From Desulfocapsa sp. (GTDB lineage: Bacteria > Desulfobacterota > Desulfobulbia > Desulfobulbales > Desulfocapsaceae), in assembly GCA_022712975.1 (NCBI GenBank), contig JAFLJO010000143.1, forward strand, positions 1 to 64,000: DNA of 64,000 nt. The letters are read 5' to 3'. This document shows, piece by piece, positions 40,293 to 49,870 of the stretch. The number at the start of each line of letters is the position of its first letter. Within the stretch, counting starts at the first letter, position 1. A program made the position numbers and the translations under genes. The notes below the pieces were generated by a model. That model was not told the DNA's origin. It ran no database searches and saw only the letters and a program-made list of their open reading frames with translations.

Positions 40293-41480
40293 ATGACAAT
40301 ATCAACAAAAATGCGCCGTTTCGCTGAAAAGTCTTCCTGGATTCGTAAGATGTTCGAAGAGGGAGCTAAAATGAAAGCCCAATACGGTGCTGAAAATGTT
40401 TTTGATTTCAGCCTCGGAAATCCCGATGTGCCGCCGCCACCGGAGTTCAACAAAGCCATTCGGAAAATCGTTAAAGACGAAACGCCTGGGATACATGCCT
40501 ATATGCCAAACGGCGGCTACCCTTGGGTACGTGAAGCTTTGTCCGGTAAGATGTCCAAGGAACAAGGTGTTGATATCTTCCATGGTGACATGCTTATGAC
40601 CTGCGGCGCTGCAGGGGCTCTTAACGTTGTCATGAAAGCACTGCTTAATCCCGGAGAAGAGGTGATCATTCTTGCTCCCTAGTTTGTGGAATACATCTTC
40701 TACGTGGATAACCACGGTGGAGTCAGTAAGGTGGTGCAGACGGATGCAGAGTTCAACCTTGATATGGTTGCCATCGAAACCGCCATTACTGACAAGACAA
40801 AAGCAATAATTATCAACTCACCCAACAACCCCACCGGTCAAATTTACTCCCAGGAATCACTCAACGAACTGGGCGCACTGCTGGACAAAAAGGGTGCAGA
40901 ACTGCAAACCACCATTTATCTGCTGGCCGATGAACCGTACCGAAAAATAATCTTTGATAACAATGTTGTGGGGAGTGTTTTACAGTCTACTACGAATTCT
41001 ATTGTTCTCTCCTCCTACTCCAAAGATCTTTCCCTGCCGGGTGAACGAATCGGATACCTGGCCGTTCATCCTGACATCACAGACAAGGGAGCACTGCTCG
41101 ATGCAATGACTCTTGCCAACCGGATTTTAGGATTTGTAAATGCTCCGGCACTGATGCAGCGCGTTGTTGCAGAGCTTCAGGACGCAAGCGTTGACAACTC
41201 TATCTATGAAAAAAGGTGTGAAACTTTCTGTAAAATTTTGGCGGATGCCGGTTTTGACTTCATTCCGCCAAAAGGAGCTTTTTATATCTTTCCAAAATCC
41301 CCGATTGAAGATGACGTAAAATTTTGTGCAATTCTTCAAGAGGAAAAGATCCTGGCAGTTCCGGGACGTGGATTTGGAGCTCCCGGCTATATTCGCTTGG
41401 CATTCTGCGTCGATGACTCGGTTATTGCCGGTTCTGCCGATGCCTTTAAACGTGCCATGAGCAAAACAAAAACATTGTAA
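40293..41480 (+). CDS. Class I/II pyridoxal-phosphate aminotransferase interrupted by in-frame TAG (40680-40682)
   Basis: ORFs 40293..40682 and 40686..41480 are in one frame; ..EEVIILAP*FVEYIFYVDNHGG..; SPNNPTGQIYS; SSYSKDLSLPGERIGY. Confidence 0.9.
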
Positions 41481-41526
41481 GAAAGTAAGGAACGTACACT
41501 GGATAACTTGAACAGCGAATGATACT

Positions 41527-43329
41527 ATGAAGCCTGTACCCTTCATCTTAAATAGATTCAACCAACCATTATATTCAATATCCCTGACCGTCTGGATTTC
41601 ACTTATCCTGATTCTTTCCCTGTTAAGTTTTCCAGCTATGGCAGCTGTTCCCCTTACAGTTCAACTAAACGGACTGGAAGATCCATATCGGGAAAATGTT
41701 CTTCTTTTTCTTAAAATAAACAAGATGAAAGATGACAAAGATCTCACTGAACGCTGGATCAGGCGACTGCACAAAAATGCCCCAGATGAAATCCGCGAAG
41801 CCCTACAGCCCTTCGGTTATTACATTCCGAAAATCCAGACTAACCTTAATGAAACAGAGGGAAAATGGCTGGCCACATACACCGTAGACCTGGGAACACC
41901 TGCAACTATCAACGCTAGAGACATTCAATGGTCAGGAGAAGGAAGTGATCAACCTGTTTTTCAACAGAGTATCGAAGACTACCATAAGAATGCAGGCAAC
42001 ATTCTAATCCATGCCGATCATGAAACAGCAAAAAACACCTTTATGAATATGGCTCTTTCCAGTGGATACCCAAGGGCAAAATTCATAAAAAGTGAATGGC
42101 TGATTGATCTTGAGAAAAACAGTGCAAACCTGACACTCCATATGGATACCGGCGCCCTATACTACTTTGGAGATATCACTTTTAAACAGGATTTCCTTGA
42201 TCCGGATCTGCTTGAAAAATATATCACCATAGAAAAAGGCACGCCCTATTCCCATGATGCATTACTCGAATTTCAGCAGAATCTGATAGCAAGTAATTAT
42301 GCAAAAGAAGTCACCATCACTCCCCTGTTCAACAAAGCTGTGGATCAGCACCTGCCTTTAAATGTTATTATGAAGGCGATCTCCCCGCATAAATTTTTAT
42401 TTGGTATTGGATATGATTCTGATACCGGGATACGTGGTTCAGCACGATGGGACAATCGCCTACTCAATCGCCATGGTCACCATTCTGAAGTGCTTCTGAA
42501 ACTCTCCCAAAAGGAAGGTGTTTTACGAGCTCAATACAACATTCCCGTTGTGAGACCTCTCACTGACAGATGGGTCTCAACTGCCGCCTATGAGTATGAC
42601 GAAACTCCCGGAACTAAAAGTACCACCTTTGACATGGAAACAGCTTTTGTCCGAAGAAACCTCAGTGACACTCTTTTTTATAAGGGTTTCCTCATAGCCT
42701 CAAATGAACAATTCACCATCGAGCATGAGCCGGATGAAAACACCACCCTTTTCAGTGCTGGCGGAACGTATCGTTTTTCAGACATAGCAGATTCGATGTT
42801 CCCTCAACATGGTCATCTTCTATTTGCAGATCTTCGTGGAGCAGCAGAAGCACTGCTGTCAGACACATCATACACCCGCCTGCATCTTAAGGGGCGCTAC
42901 ATGTTTGGTGTGGGAGAAAATGGGCGTATTGATTCGCGTCTGGAAATAGGCACCACCTGGGTTGATAATTTTGCCATTTATCCGACCTCACTCAGATTCT
43001 TTACCGGTGGTGATAATTCAGTTCGCGGCTATGCGTATGAATCTCTGGGACCTGTGAGTGAGCATGGTGTTGGAACTGGTGGTAAGCATGTATTGTCTGG
43101 AAGTTTTCAATATGACCAGCGGGTTGCAGAAAAATGGGTACTTGCAGCTTTTGTTGATGCGGGAAATGCATACAATGATGAGCTGGACGAACTTTATATT
43201 GGCAGCGGTGTTGGGTTTCGCTGGCTGGCACCTTTTGGCTCACTTCGTATTGATATAGCCTACCCTATAAGTGAGAATCCGGAGATTGATGACTTTAGAA
43301 TTCATATTGGTTTTGGAGCAACGCTATGA
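41527..43329 (+). CDS. tamA: Autotransporter assembly factor TamA (BamA/TamA family)
   Basis: POTRA-like N-terminus, C-terminal barrel: GGDNSVRGYAYESLGP, GVGFRWLAPFGSLRIDIAYP; followed by tamB. Confidence 0.9.
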   Translation: MKPVPFILNRFNQPLYSISLTVWISLILILSLLSFPAMAAVPLTVQLNGLEDPYRENVLLFLKINKMKDDKDLTERWIRRLHKNAPDEIREALQPFGYYIPKIQTNLNETEGKWLATYTVDLGTPATINARDIQWSGEGSDQPVFQQSIEDYHKNAGNILIHADHETAKNTFMNMALSSGYPRAKFIKSEWLIDLEKNSANLTLHMDTGALYYFGDITFKQDFLDPDLLEKYITIEKGTPYSHDALLEFQQNLIASNYAKEVTITPLFNKAVDQHLPLNVIMKAISPHKFLFGIGYDSDTGIRGSARWDNRLLNRHGHHSEVLLKLSQKEGVLRAQYNIPVVRPLTDRWVSTAAYEYDETPGTKSTTFDMETAFVRRNLSDTLFYKGFLIASNEQFTIEHEPDENTTLFSAGGTYRFSDIADSMFPQHGHLLFADLRGAAEALLSDTSYTRLHLKGRYMFGVGENGRIDSRLEIGTTWVDNFAIYPTSLRFFTGGDNSVRGYAYESLGPVSEHGVGTGGKHVLSGSFQYDQRVAEKWVLAAFVDAGNAYNDELDELYIGSGVGFRWLAPFGSLRIDIAYPISENPEIDDFRIHIGFGATL

Positions 43330-46300
43330 AGAAAATTATTATTTACATAGCAATGGTCTTCTTGAGCCTTCTTTTACTGATAATCTCTGGTTCCTTCTAT
43401 CTACTTGGCACAGAGAGTGGTGCACAATTCATTATCGCCCAGACCGAAAAGCTACTCGATGACAACCTGCATATTGGATCAACAAAAGGTAAGGTACTTG
43501 ACCGCCTTGAACTTAGAGATATTCTCTTTAAAAACTCTGCTGGGATAACAAAAGTCGGTCACCTGGTGTTGGACTGGAAAACAACAGATCTGTTAAATCG
43601 ACACCTCCATATTGTTGAGTTTACAGCAGATAATCTTTCACACACTGTCCTTCCACAGGAAAAAGCGCAGGCTCCCCCAAAAGAAGGGCCACTAACACTG
43701 CCGGAACTGAACCTTCCCATTAAAATCACTCTTGAAAAACTTACTCTTAACAATTTTCTTTTTTACTCTGCCCCTGATGCCGATGCAATTGCAGTTCACA
43801 AAGCAGAGCTTAGTCTGTCATGGGAGACAGATGGCATAAACATTCAAAATCTTGCTGTTCGCTTGGATGAAGCCGACCTTCAAGCCGAGGGGAAAATCAA
43901 TCCAACCGGCAACTACCCACTTCAGCTTACAACAGCAATCAAAACCCTGACTCCTGATCTCCCATCTCTTGTAATTGATGGAATATATTCGGGTGATCTG
44001 CAAAAGATGGCAATGCAGCAAAAAATCAGTGGTGACATCACAGCTCAACTGGATATGACAATCCAAAAGATCCTGAATGATCTCAACTGGAAGGGAGATA
44101 TAGAAATCACTGAGCTGCGCCCTGCCATTTTTGCCCCTGACACTCCTGGTGTTATAAGCGGATCTCTTGCAAGTAGTGGCAATCTACAACAGGTGGAAGT
44201 TACATCAAGCCTTCATATTCGTGATAAGAATTCTGCAGAATTTAACTGGGATGTAGATCTCGATATAAAAGCAAACCTTGAAAGCCTGCTGTTTGACATC
44301 CGAAAACTCACTTTAAAACATGCAGAAACAACCGCTCATGTTGAACTCACAGGAACCGCCAGCATTGAACAGAATCTTGACCTTCTGCTGAACTGGCAAG
44401 ATCTACAGTGGCCAGTTAAAGGTGATGCCGACTATGAATCGGCTAAAGGGGAAGCCAGACTCAAAGGAACTCCTGATAACTTCCATTTACTGTTAACTGC
44501 TGCAATAAGAGGAAGTCAAATTCCTGAAGGAAATATCCGACTAAACACCGATGCTAATACAAAAAGTGTTGAGAATCTTCTGCTCACCTTCGATCTTCTT
44601 GATGGAAATTTTGATCTACAGGGTGACGTACAATGGTCACCTGTGGTCAAATGGGATTTAAGCACCGAGGCTAAACATATCAATCCCGGAAAACACTATC
44701 CTGACTGGCCGGGAAAGCTTAACTGGCTGATCCATACCGAGGGCAGTATTGCAGACGATGGCGTTACCAGCAACACTACAATAGCAAGCCTCACAGGGAA
44801 TTTACGAGAGCTTCCCATTAGTGGAACCGGCAAACTTGTAATGCAGCCTAATGAATTCCACATCAATAATTTTCAATTAAAATCCGGCAGTGCAGTTATC
44901 ACTGCCCAGGGAAATCTTGGTGAAAAATCCGATCTTCAGTGGAAGGTAGATGTTACTGATGTTTCCGACCTGCTCCCCGGCGCTGAAGGTCAACTAAACG
45001 CTACGGGTTCTGTACAAGAAAAAATGTCAATGCCGCTCGTTACTCTTAATCTTTCAGGATCTTCCATAAGCTATTCCGATCTCAATCTGGAGCAGATCGA
45101 CGCTGACGTAAAACTTGATCTTAGCTGGAACAAGCCGTTCTCCCTGGATCTTAAAGCAGCAAATCTAAAATCCGGCGAAAACCTGATCAAAACTTTTTCC
45201 GCAACAGGAGATGGCACCAGAGAGAAGCATACCATCCATCTCAAGGCAAGCCATGATATGGCAGATATCATCCTCAACCTGAACGGTGGTTATATGGAGG
45301 AGAAATGGCAGGGTTTTCTTGATACTTTTGACATTATTTCCACTGATTTAGGGACATGGCAATTGAGGGATCAAAAACCGTCAAAACTCAACGCCACGAC
45401 TGCTTCCGCAACCTTGGAGACGCTCTGTCTCAGCAGGGAAAATTCGCATCTCTGCCTTAATGGTTCATGGGACAAAGAAAGCAATACCAGCAAGGGGGAT
45501 GTCCAGATAGATGAAATACCTCTAACGTGGTTTGCCCCCTGGTTTCCGGAAACACTGGAAGGATTGACAGGGCTCTTCTCCGCAAAAGCAACCGCAACAA
45601 TGCAGGAAACACTGAAAGCAGATGTTGTTGCTGAGATAACACCTGGCAACATCACGTATCTTACAGATAAAAAGACCGGCACACTGCCCCACGAGGGCAT
45701 GAAACTCAACCTGAAAATAGTTAAAGAAACACTTGATGCGGACTTTCTTCTCAGTGTCGATTCAAATATCTTCAGTGGCAAAATACAATCACCCGATCTT
45801 CTGCAAAAAGATATAGGAGGCAAGGCAAAACTTAATGGTGAACTCTTTGTGGATGCCAAAAACTTTGATCTGGTTGAAGCACTCATCCCTGATGTGACGG
45901 ATCTGGATGGTATTATTGATCTGGATTTCAAAATTCTTGGAACAATTGCAGAACCTGACATTAACGGAAAAGGGAGAATCGATATTGCGAATATGCTTAT
46001 ACCAATGGCAGGACTTAACCTCACCGGCACCACAGTCGACATCCTGGCAGACAATAAGAAAATAGCAATAAAAGGGAAATTCATCTCTCCTGAAGGTGAG
46101 ATGGTGCTGGATGGTAATGTAAGTCTTGACAGTGCAGAAAAAATGCCTGCACACTTCAGCCTTAAAGCTGACAATTTCAGATTAATTAACCTTCCGGAAA
46201 TAAAGGTATTTCTCTCATCAGACATACTCTTTGAAAAGAAGGCCGACCGTATGAGTCTCACTGGAGAGGCAACTATTCCCAAAGCAAACATACTGCTCCG

Positions 46301-46994
46301 GAAACTGCCACCAGGAAGCAAGTCGGCATCACCTGATATGATAATTGTTCAGGAGAAAAAGGAAGACGAGCCCAAATCTCCCTTCCACATGCTGCTTAAA
46401 ATAACATTGGGAAACAAGGTCCATTTTGCAGGTTTTGGACTAAATGCCTTTGTTGATGGTCAATTGACCATACTCTCGGAGCCGGGGGAACAGATGATGG
46501 GCAGTGGTGCTTTTCATATCAAACAGGGAAGTTTTCGAGCCTATGGTCAGGATCTTGATATAGAAACAGGGGTGATTTCCTTCCCAGGCGGCCCCTTAAG
46601 CCAGCCGGGAATAAACCTTCGGGCAACACGAACCGTCGGTGATGTTGTGGCAGGCATCTACGCCATTGGACCTGCCAGCAATCCCAGATTAACGACATTT
46701 TCAAATCCGCCCATGTCCGAAAGCCATGTGATTTCCTATCTGCTCACCGGGTCATCACCAGCTAATGCCGGAAAAAGCGCCAAGCTCTCCATTGGACGCC
46801 AGATCAACAGCAAACTCTCGGTATCAGTGGGCACCGATGTAAAAACAGGCGACAGTGAATTTATCACTCGTTACCGGCTAAGCCGTAAGATACATGTGCA
46901 AACCACAACTGGATCAAACACTAATGCTGCCGATATCTTTTACACCATTGAACTGGAAGATGATGATGTTAAAGTGCCCAGATTTATGCCTTAG
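43326..46994 (+). CDS. tamB: Translocation and assembly module TamB
   Basis: 1222-aa beta-helical protein with N-terminal TM; C-terminal GVISFPGGPLSQPGINLRATRTVGDVVAGIYAIGPASNPRLTTFSNPPMSESHVISYLLTG. Confidence 0.93.
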   Translation: MKKIIIYIAMVFLSLLLLIISGSFYLLGTESGAQFIIAQTEKLLDDNLHIGSTKGKVLDRLELRDILFKNSAGITKVGHLVLDWKTTDLLNRHLHIVEFTADNLSHTVLPQEKAQAPPKEGPLTLPELNLPIKITLEKLTLNNFLFYSAPDADAIAVHKAELSLSWETDGINIQNLAVRLDEADLQAEGKINPTGNYPLQLTTAIKTLTPDLPSLVIDGIYSGDLQKMAMQQKISGDITAQLDMTIQKILNDLNWKGDIEITELRPAIFAPDTPGVISGSLASSGNLQQVEVTSSLHIRDKNSAEFNWDVDLDIKANLESLLFDIRKLTLKHAETTAHVELTGTASIEQNLDLLLNWQDLQWPVKGDADYESAKGEARLKGTPDNFHLLLTAAIRGSQIPEGNIRLNTDANTKSVENLLLTFDLLDGNFDLQGDVQWSPVVKWDLSTEAKHINPGKHYPDWPGKLNWLIHTEGSIADDGVTSNTTIASLTGNLRELPISGTGKLVMQPNEFHINNFQLKSGSAVITAQGNLGEKSDLQWKVDVTDVSDLLPGAEGQLNATGSVQEKMSMPLVTLNLSGSSISYSDLNLEQIDADVKLDLSWNKPFSLDLKAANLKSGENLIKTFSATGDGTREKHTIHLKASHDMADIILNLNGGYMEEKWQGFLDTFDIISTDLGTWQLRDQKPSKLNATTASATLETLCLSRENSHLCLNGSWDKESNTSKGDVQIDEIPLTWFAPWFPETLEGLTGLFSAKATATMQETLKADVVAEITPGNITYLTDKKTGTLPHEGMKLNLKIVKETLDADFLLSVDSNIFSGKIQSPDLLQKDIGGKAKLNGELFVDAKNFDLVEALIPDVTDLDGIIDLDFKILGTIAEPDINGKGRIDIANMLIPMAGLNLTGTTVDILADNKKIAIKGKFISPEGEMVLDGNVSLDSAEKMPAHFSLKADNFRLINLPEIKVFLSSDILFEKKADRMSLTGEATIPKANILLRKLPPGSKSASPDMIIVQEKKEDEPKSPFHMLLKITLGNKVHFAGFGLNAFVDGQLTILSEPGEQMMGSGAFHIKQGSFRAYGQDLDIETGVISFPGGPLSQPGINLRATRTVGDVVAGIYAIGPASNPRLTTFSNPPMSESHVISYLLTGSSPANAGKSAKLSIGRQINSKLSVSVGTDVKTGDSEFITRYRLSRKIHVQTTTGSNTNAADIFYTIELEDDDVKVPRFMP

Positions 46995-47199
46995 AAATTA
47001 TGGTTCATCATCCCGCGGTTGCTTCAGAAAATCACGGTAACATGAAACTCTGGTGTGGAATTTTAATTCGAAGTTTTTCTGGGGCGGGACGAATGATAAA
47101 ACGCTCTTGGTTCGGTTGAAGCTTATTGATAAGAAATGAGGATAGAACAGAAATTTACAAACTCAGATAATTGCATATTAAGAGAGGCAAAAAATGAAC

Positions 47200-47523
47200 C
47201 TATTCACCATACATTTCGGTGATTATTCTGCGCAATTGAGATGCTTGGGAGGCTGACAACTGGTCAATTTTTTTCTTCAACCGCTTTTTGCTAATTGTAC
47301 GTATTTGGTCAACTGCAATTTCTGATTGTTTGCCAGCACAACTAATTTGTAATCTTGTCCTCCATTTGACATGTATCTTGGAAGTTAACGGGCAAACAAC
47401 GACAGTTTCTAAATATTTATTCATGGCATTTTCGCTAATAATAACGACTGGACGGGTTTTGCAAATTTCGCTGCCAATAGTGGGGTTGAGGTCAGCAAAA
47501 TAAATTTCGTAACGTTTAGACAT
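47200..47523 (-). CDS. MazF/PemK-family toxin
   Basis: YEIYFADLNPTIGSEICKTRPVVIISENAMNKYLETVVVCPLTS. Confidence 0.92.
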   Translation of the reverse strand: MSKRYEIYFADLNPTIGSEICKTRPVVIISENAMNKYLETVVVCPLTSKIHVKWRTRLQISCAGKQSEIAVDQIRTISKKRLKKKIDQLSASQASQLRRIITEMYGE

Positions 47524-47795
47524 TAACCATTTTCCTCCAAGCCGTCCAAGCCATCTGCCAGCGTTGAATCATAATCACTCCAGTCTTCACATTCTTTAGC
47601 CATGGCTTTGTAAGTATCAACCAAGGAGAGTTTCTTGTCATGGGTTTTTCTAAGAAGTAGACCCCTATCAGTTTCTTCAAGAACTAGTGAATCGGCAAAG
47701 CCATACTTTTGCAAAAGAATTTTGGGTAAACGGACTCCCATTGAATTGCCAATGGGTACTATTTTGATGTTTCTTGAGCGTACATGTTTTTCCAC
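47523..47795 (-). CDS. AbrB/MazE-type antitoxin
   Basis: IKIVPIGNSMGVRLPKILLQKYGFADSLVLEETDRGLLLR; abuts the MazF-like gene. Confidence 0.92.
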   Translation of the reverse strand: MEKHVRSRNIKIVPIGNSMGVRLPKILLQKYGFADSLVLEETDRGLLLRKTHDKKLSLVDTYKAMAKECEDWSDYDSTLADGLDGLEENG

Positions 47796-47829
47796 AATGC
47801 CACCTTAAATTTGTGCTGAAATTAAAGAT

Positions 47830-47852
47830 TCTGTAATTACAGTAATTACAGA
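47830..47852. promoter_or_regulatory. Candidate TA operator palindrome TCTGTAATTACAGTAATTACAGA
   Basis: Perfect 11-bp arms around a 1-bp centre, about 35 bp upstream of the antitoxin start. Confidence 0.6.
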
Positions 47853-48271
47853 ACCGGAAATTTGCAACACTAAAACAAAATTTTATAGTTATAGAAAGGA
47901 TTGAAGGGTAGAAGCGTGGAAGGGGGATCGAACCAAAATAACTGGCTGAATTAACGAGACATGAGAGCTGAAAATAGGGTGTTTTTTTTCTTAAACAGAC
48001 CTTTCTAATACTCAAAAGGCTACTTTAAGAAACAGTACGTGGTTCTGGAAAATACAATCTGGGACACACCACAAAAAAAAACGGCAAAAAGACGCCGAAC
48101 AAACGCATACACACCGACCGGCTCACACACAACTCTCCAAGAAGAAGCGACAACTATCCTGACACAGGGGGGTAGTGCTAACACTATTGTTTTCCACACT
48201 TCAACTTGACTGTTTTCTTTCATTCTCCTACAATGTAACAGAACATTAACCTCTTCCTAATAGGATTCCAC

Positions 48272-48733
48272 ATGGAAATCGCATATCCCGGCCTGATGTG
48301 GCTGACTATCGGTGTAGCCTTCTTTGTTTTAGAGATGGCGGTACCCGGCTTTATCCTTTTCTTTTTCGGGGTCGCTGCATGGCTGACTGCTTTGGGCTGT
48401 TATTTTTTCCCATTGGATGTCACCATGCAGCTTGCTGTATTCTTAGTACTTTCACTTGTTTGTCTTTTCAGTCTTCGTGGTCTTATGACAAAAGTATTTA
48501 TCGGAGATAAAATAGATGAGGGTGAAGACGCAATTCTTGCACATGGTGGTGAAAAATGCGTGGTCACCTCCGACATCAATCCGCCTTCTGAAGGACAGGT
48601 TAAATTTGCAGGTACATTCTGGAGAGCTGAAGCAAGTGAAGCATTTGCAGAAGGTGAAGTTGTTGAAATAGTAAAACAGAACAATTTGCTTATCACCGTC
48701 AAAAAAATCGTCTTAGGAACGGAAACGAAATAA
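48272..48733 (+). CDS. NfeD family membrane protein
   Basis: Two TM hairpins and C-terminal OB-like domain; adjacent to an SPFH gene. Confidence 0.88.
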   Translation: MEIAYPGLMWLTIGVAFFVLEMAVPGFILFFFGVAAWLTALGCYFFPLDVTMQLAVFLVLSLVCLFSLRGLMTKVFIGDKIDEGEDAILAHGGEKCVVTSDINPPSEGQVKFAGTFWRAEASEAFAEGEVVEIVKQNNLLITVKKIVLGTETK

Positions 48734-48767
48734 GTTCAAGGTATATCGCGAACGTTCTTTAACTCAA
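48714..48767. repeat. Partial REP-like copy (TAGGAACGGAAACGAAATAAGTTCAA...GAACGTTCTTTAA)
   Basis: Shares AGGAACGGAAACGAAATAAGTT with the 36814..36880 palindrome; overlaps the NfeD stop codon. Confidence 0.6.
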
Positions 48768-48788
48768 GTTCCCTTTTAAGGAGAAAAT

Positions 48789-49775
48789 ATGGAAACGCTT
48801 ATTGCCCTTGGTATCATTGCTGCCCTTATCATTTCGATTCTCTACAAAACTGCTGTGGTTGTACCGCAACGTATGGAATTTATTGTAGAGCGACTTGGAA
48901 AATACAGAACAACTCTACAAGCAGGTCTTCACATCCTTATCCCCTTCATTGACAAAGTCGCCTATAGACGAAGCCTCAAAGAAGAGCCCATTGATATCGC
49001 AGCCCAAACCTGTATTACTGCAGATAATGTCACCCTTGAAATTGATGGTATCTTGTATATCCAAGTCATAAATTCCAAGAAATCAGCATATGGGATTGAT
49101 AATTTCCACTTTGCGGCCGCCCAGCTTGCACAGACTAGTCTCCGTTCTGCCATCGGTAAGATTGATCTGGACAAAACGTTTGAAGCCAGGGAAACATTAA
49201 ATGGACATGTTGTTATGGCACTCGATGAAGCCGCTGAAAACTGGGGTGTAAAAGTCCTTCGTTATGAGATCAAAGATATCCAGCCGCCACGCACAGTTCT
49301 GGAAGCCATGGAAAAACAGATGAAGGCAGAACGGGAAAAACGAGCTGAGATTGCACGATCGGAAGGTGATAAACAGTCAACTATTAACCGTGCAGAAGGT
49401 GATAGAGCAGAGGCTATTGCATTGTCCGAAGGAGAAAAGATGAAACAAATAAATGAGGCTGAAGGAAAGGCCAGGGAAATTATCCTGGTGGCAGATGCCA
49501 CGGCAGAAGGCATACGAAAAGTAGCAGAATCTCTGAGCATGCCCGGAGGATATGAGGCTGCAAACCTGGAAGTTGCTAAAAGCTACGTGCGCGAATTTGG
49601 AAACCTGGCAAAGGAAAATAATACCATGATTATTCCTGCCAGTTTAACTGATGTAGCGTCCATGGTAACAGCGGCCATGTCCACTATTAAGCAGACCAAA
49701 ACAGACTACCCGACACCTAAACCACCCGTTATAAAGCCTGCCGGATCTACACAAATCCGTACATCTCGTGCATAA
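48789..49775 (+). CDS. SPFH/Band 7 (stomatin/paraslipin-like) protein
   Basis: VPQRMEFIVERLGKYRTTLQAGLHILIPFIDKVAYRRSLKEEPIDI; YEIKDIQPPRTVLEAMEKQMKAEREKRA. Confidence 0.96.
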   Translation: METLIALGIIAALIISILYKTAVVVPQRMEFIVERLGKYRTTLQAGLHILIPFIDKVAYRRSLKEEPIDIAAQTCITADNVTLEIDGILYIQVINSKKSAYGIDNFHFAAAQLAQTSLRSAIGKIDLDKTFEARETLNGHVVMALDEAAENWGVKVLRYEIKDIQPPRTVLEAMEKQMKAEREKRAEIARSEGDKQSTINRAEGDRAEAIALSEGEKMKQINEAEGKAREIILVADATAEGIRKVAESLSMPGGYEAANLEVAKSYVREFGNLAKENNTMIIPASLTDVASMVTAAMSTIKQTKTDYPTPKPPVIKPAGSTQIRTSRA

Positions 49776-49788
49776 ACAAATAAACAAC

Positions 49789-49838
49789 TTTTTCATTTCA
49801 TGTCTTGAGACTACTTTGCTCAGACATGAAATGAAAAA
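49789..49838. terminator. Bidirectional terminator hairpin TTTTTCATTTCATGTCTTGAG...CTCAGACATGAAATGAAAAA
   Basis: Long inverted repeat with A/T tails between convergent genes. Confidence 0.75.
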
Positions 49839-49870
49839 AAATCAAGACGTCAAAAATGGCGGTATAGCGA

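Noticed and set aside
40683-41480. Treating the second aminotransferase ORF as an independent gene starting at GTG
   Set aside because: No ribosome-binding site of its own is evident and the fold is continuous across the TAG, so a single interrupted gene is more likely.
45371-46321. 316-aa reverse-strand ORF inside tamB
   Set aside because: Ser/Ile-rich shadow ORF fully antisense to a well-supported gene; no recognisable domain.
47925-47960. Possible tRNA 3' fragment (reverse strand GGTTCGATCCCCCTTCCACGC)
   Set aside because: T-loop-like string only; no cloverleaf, anticodon arm or CCA could be found.
48020-48223. 67-aa reverse ORF between the TA module and nfeD
   Set aside because: Low-complexity sequence with no recognisable family; may be IS debris but I cannot support it.
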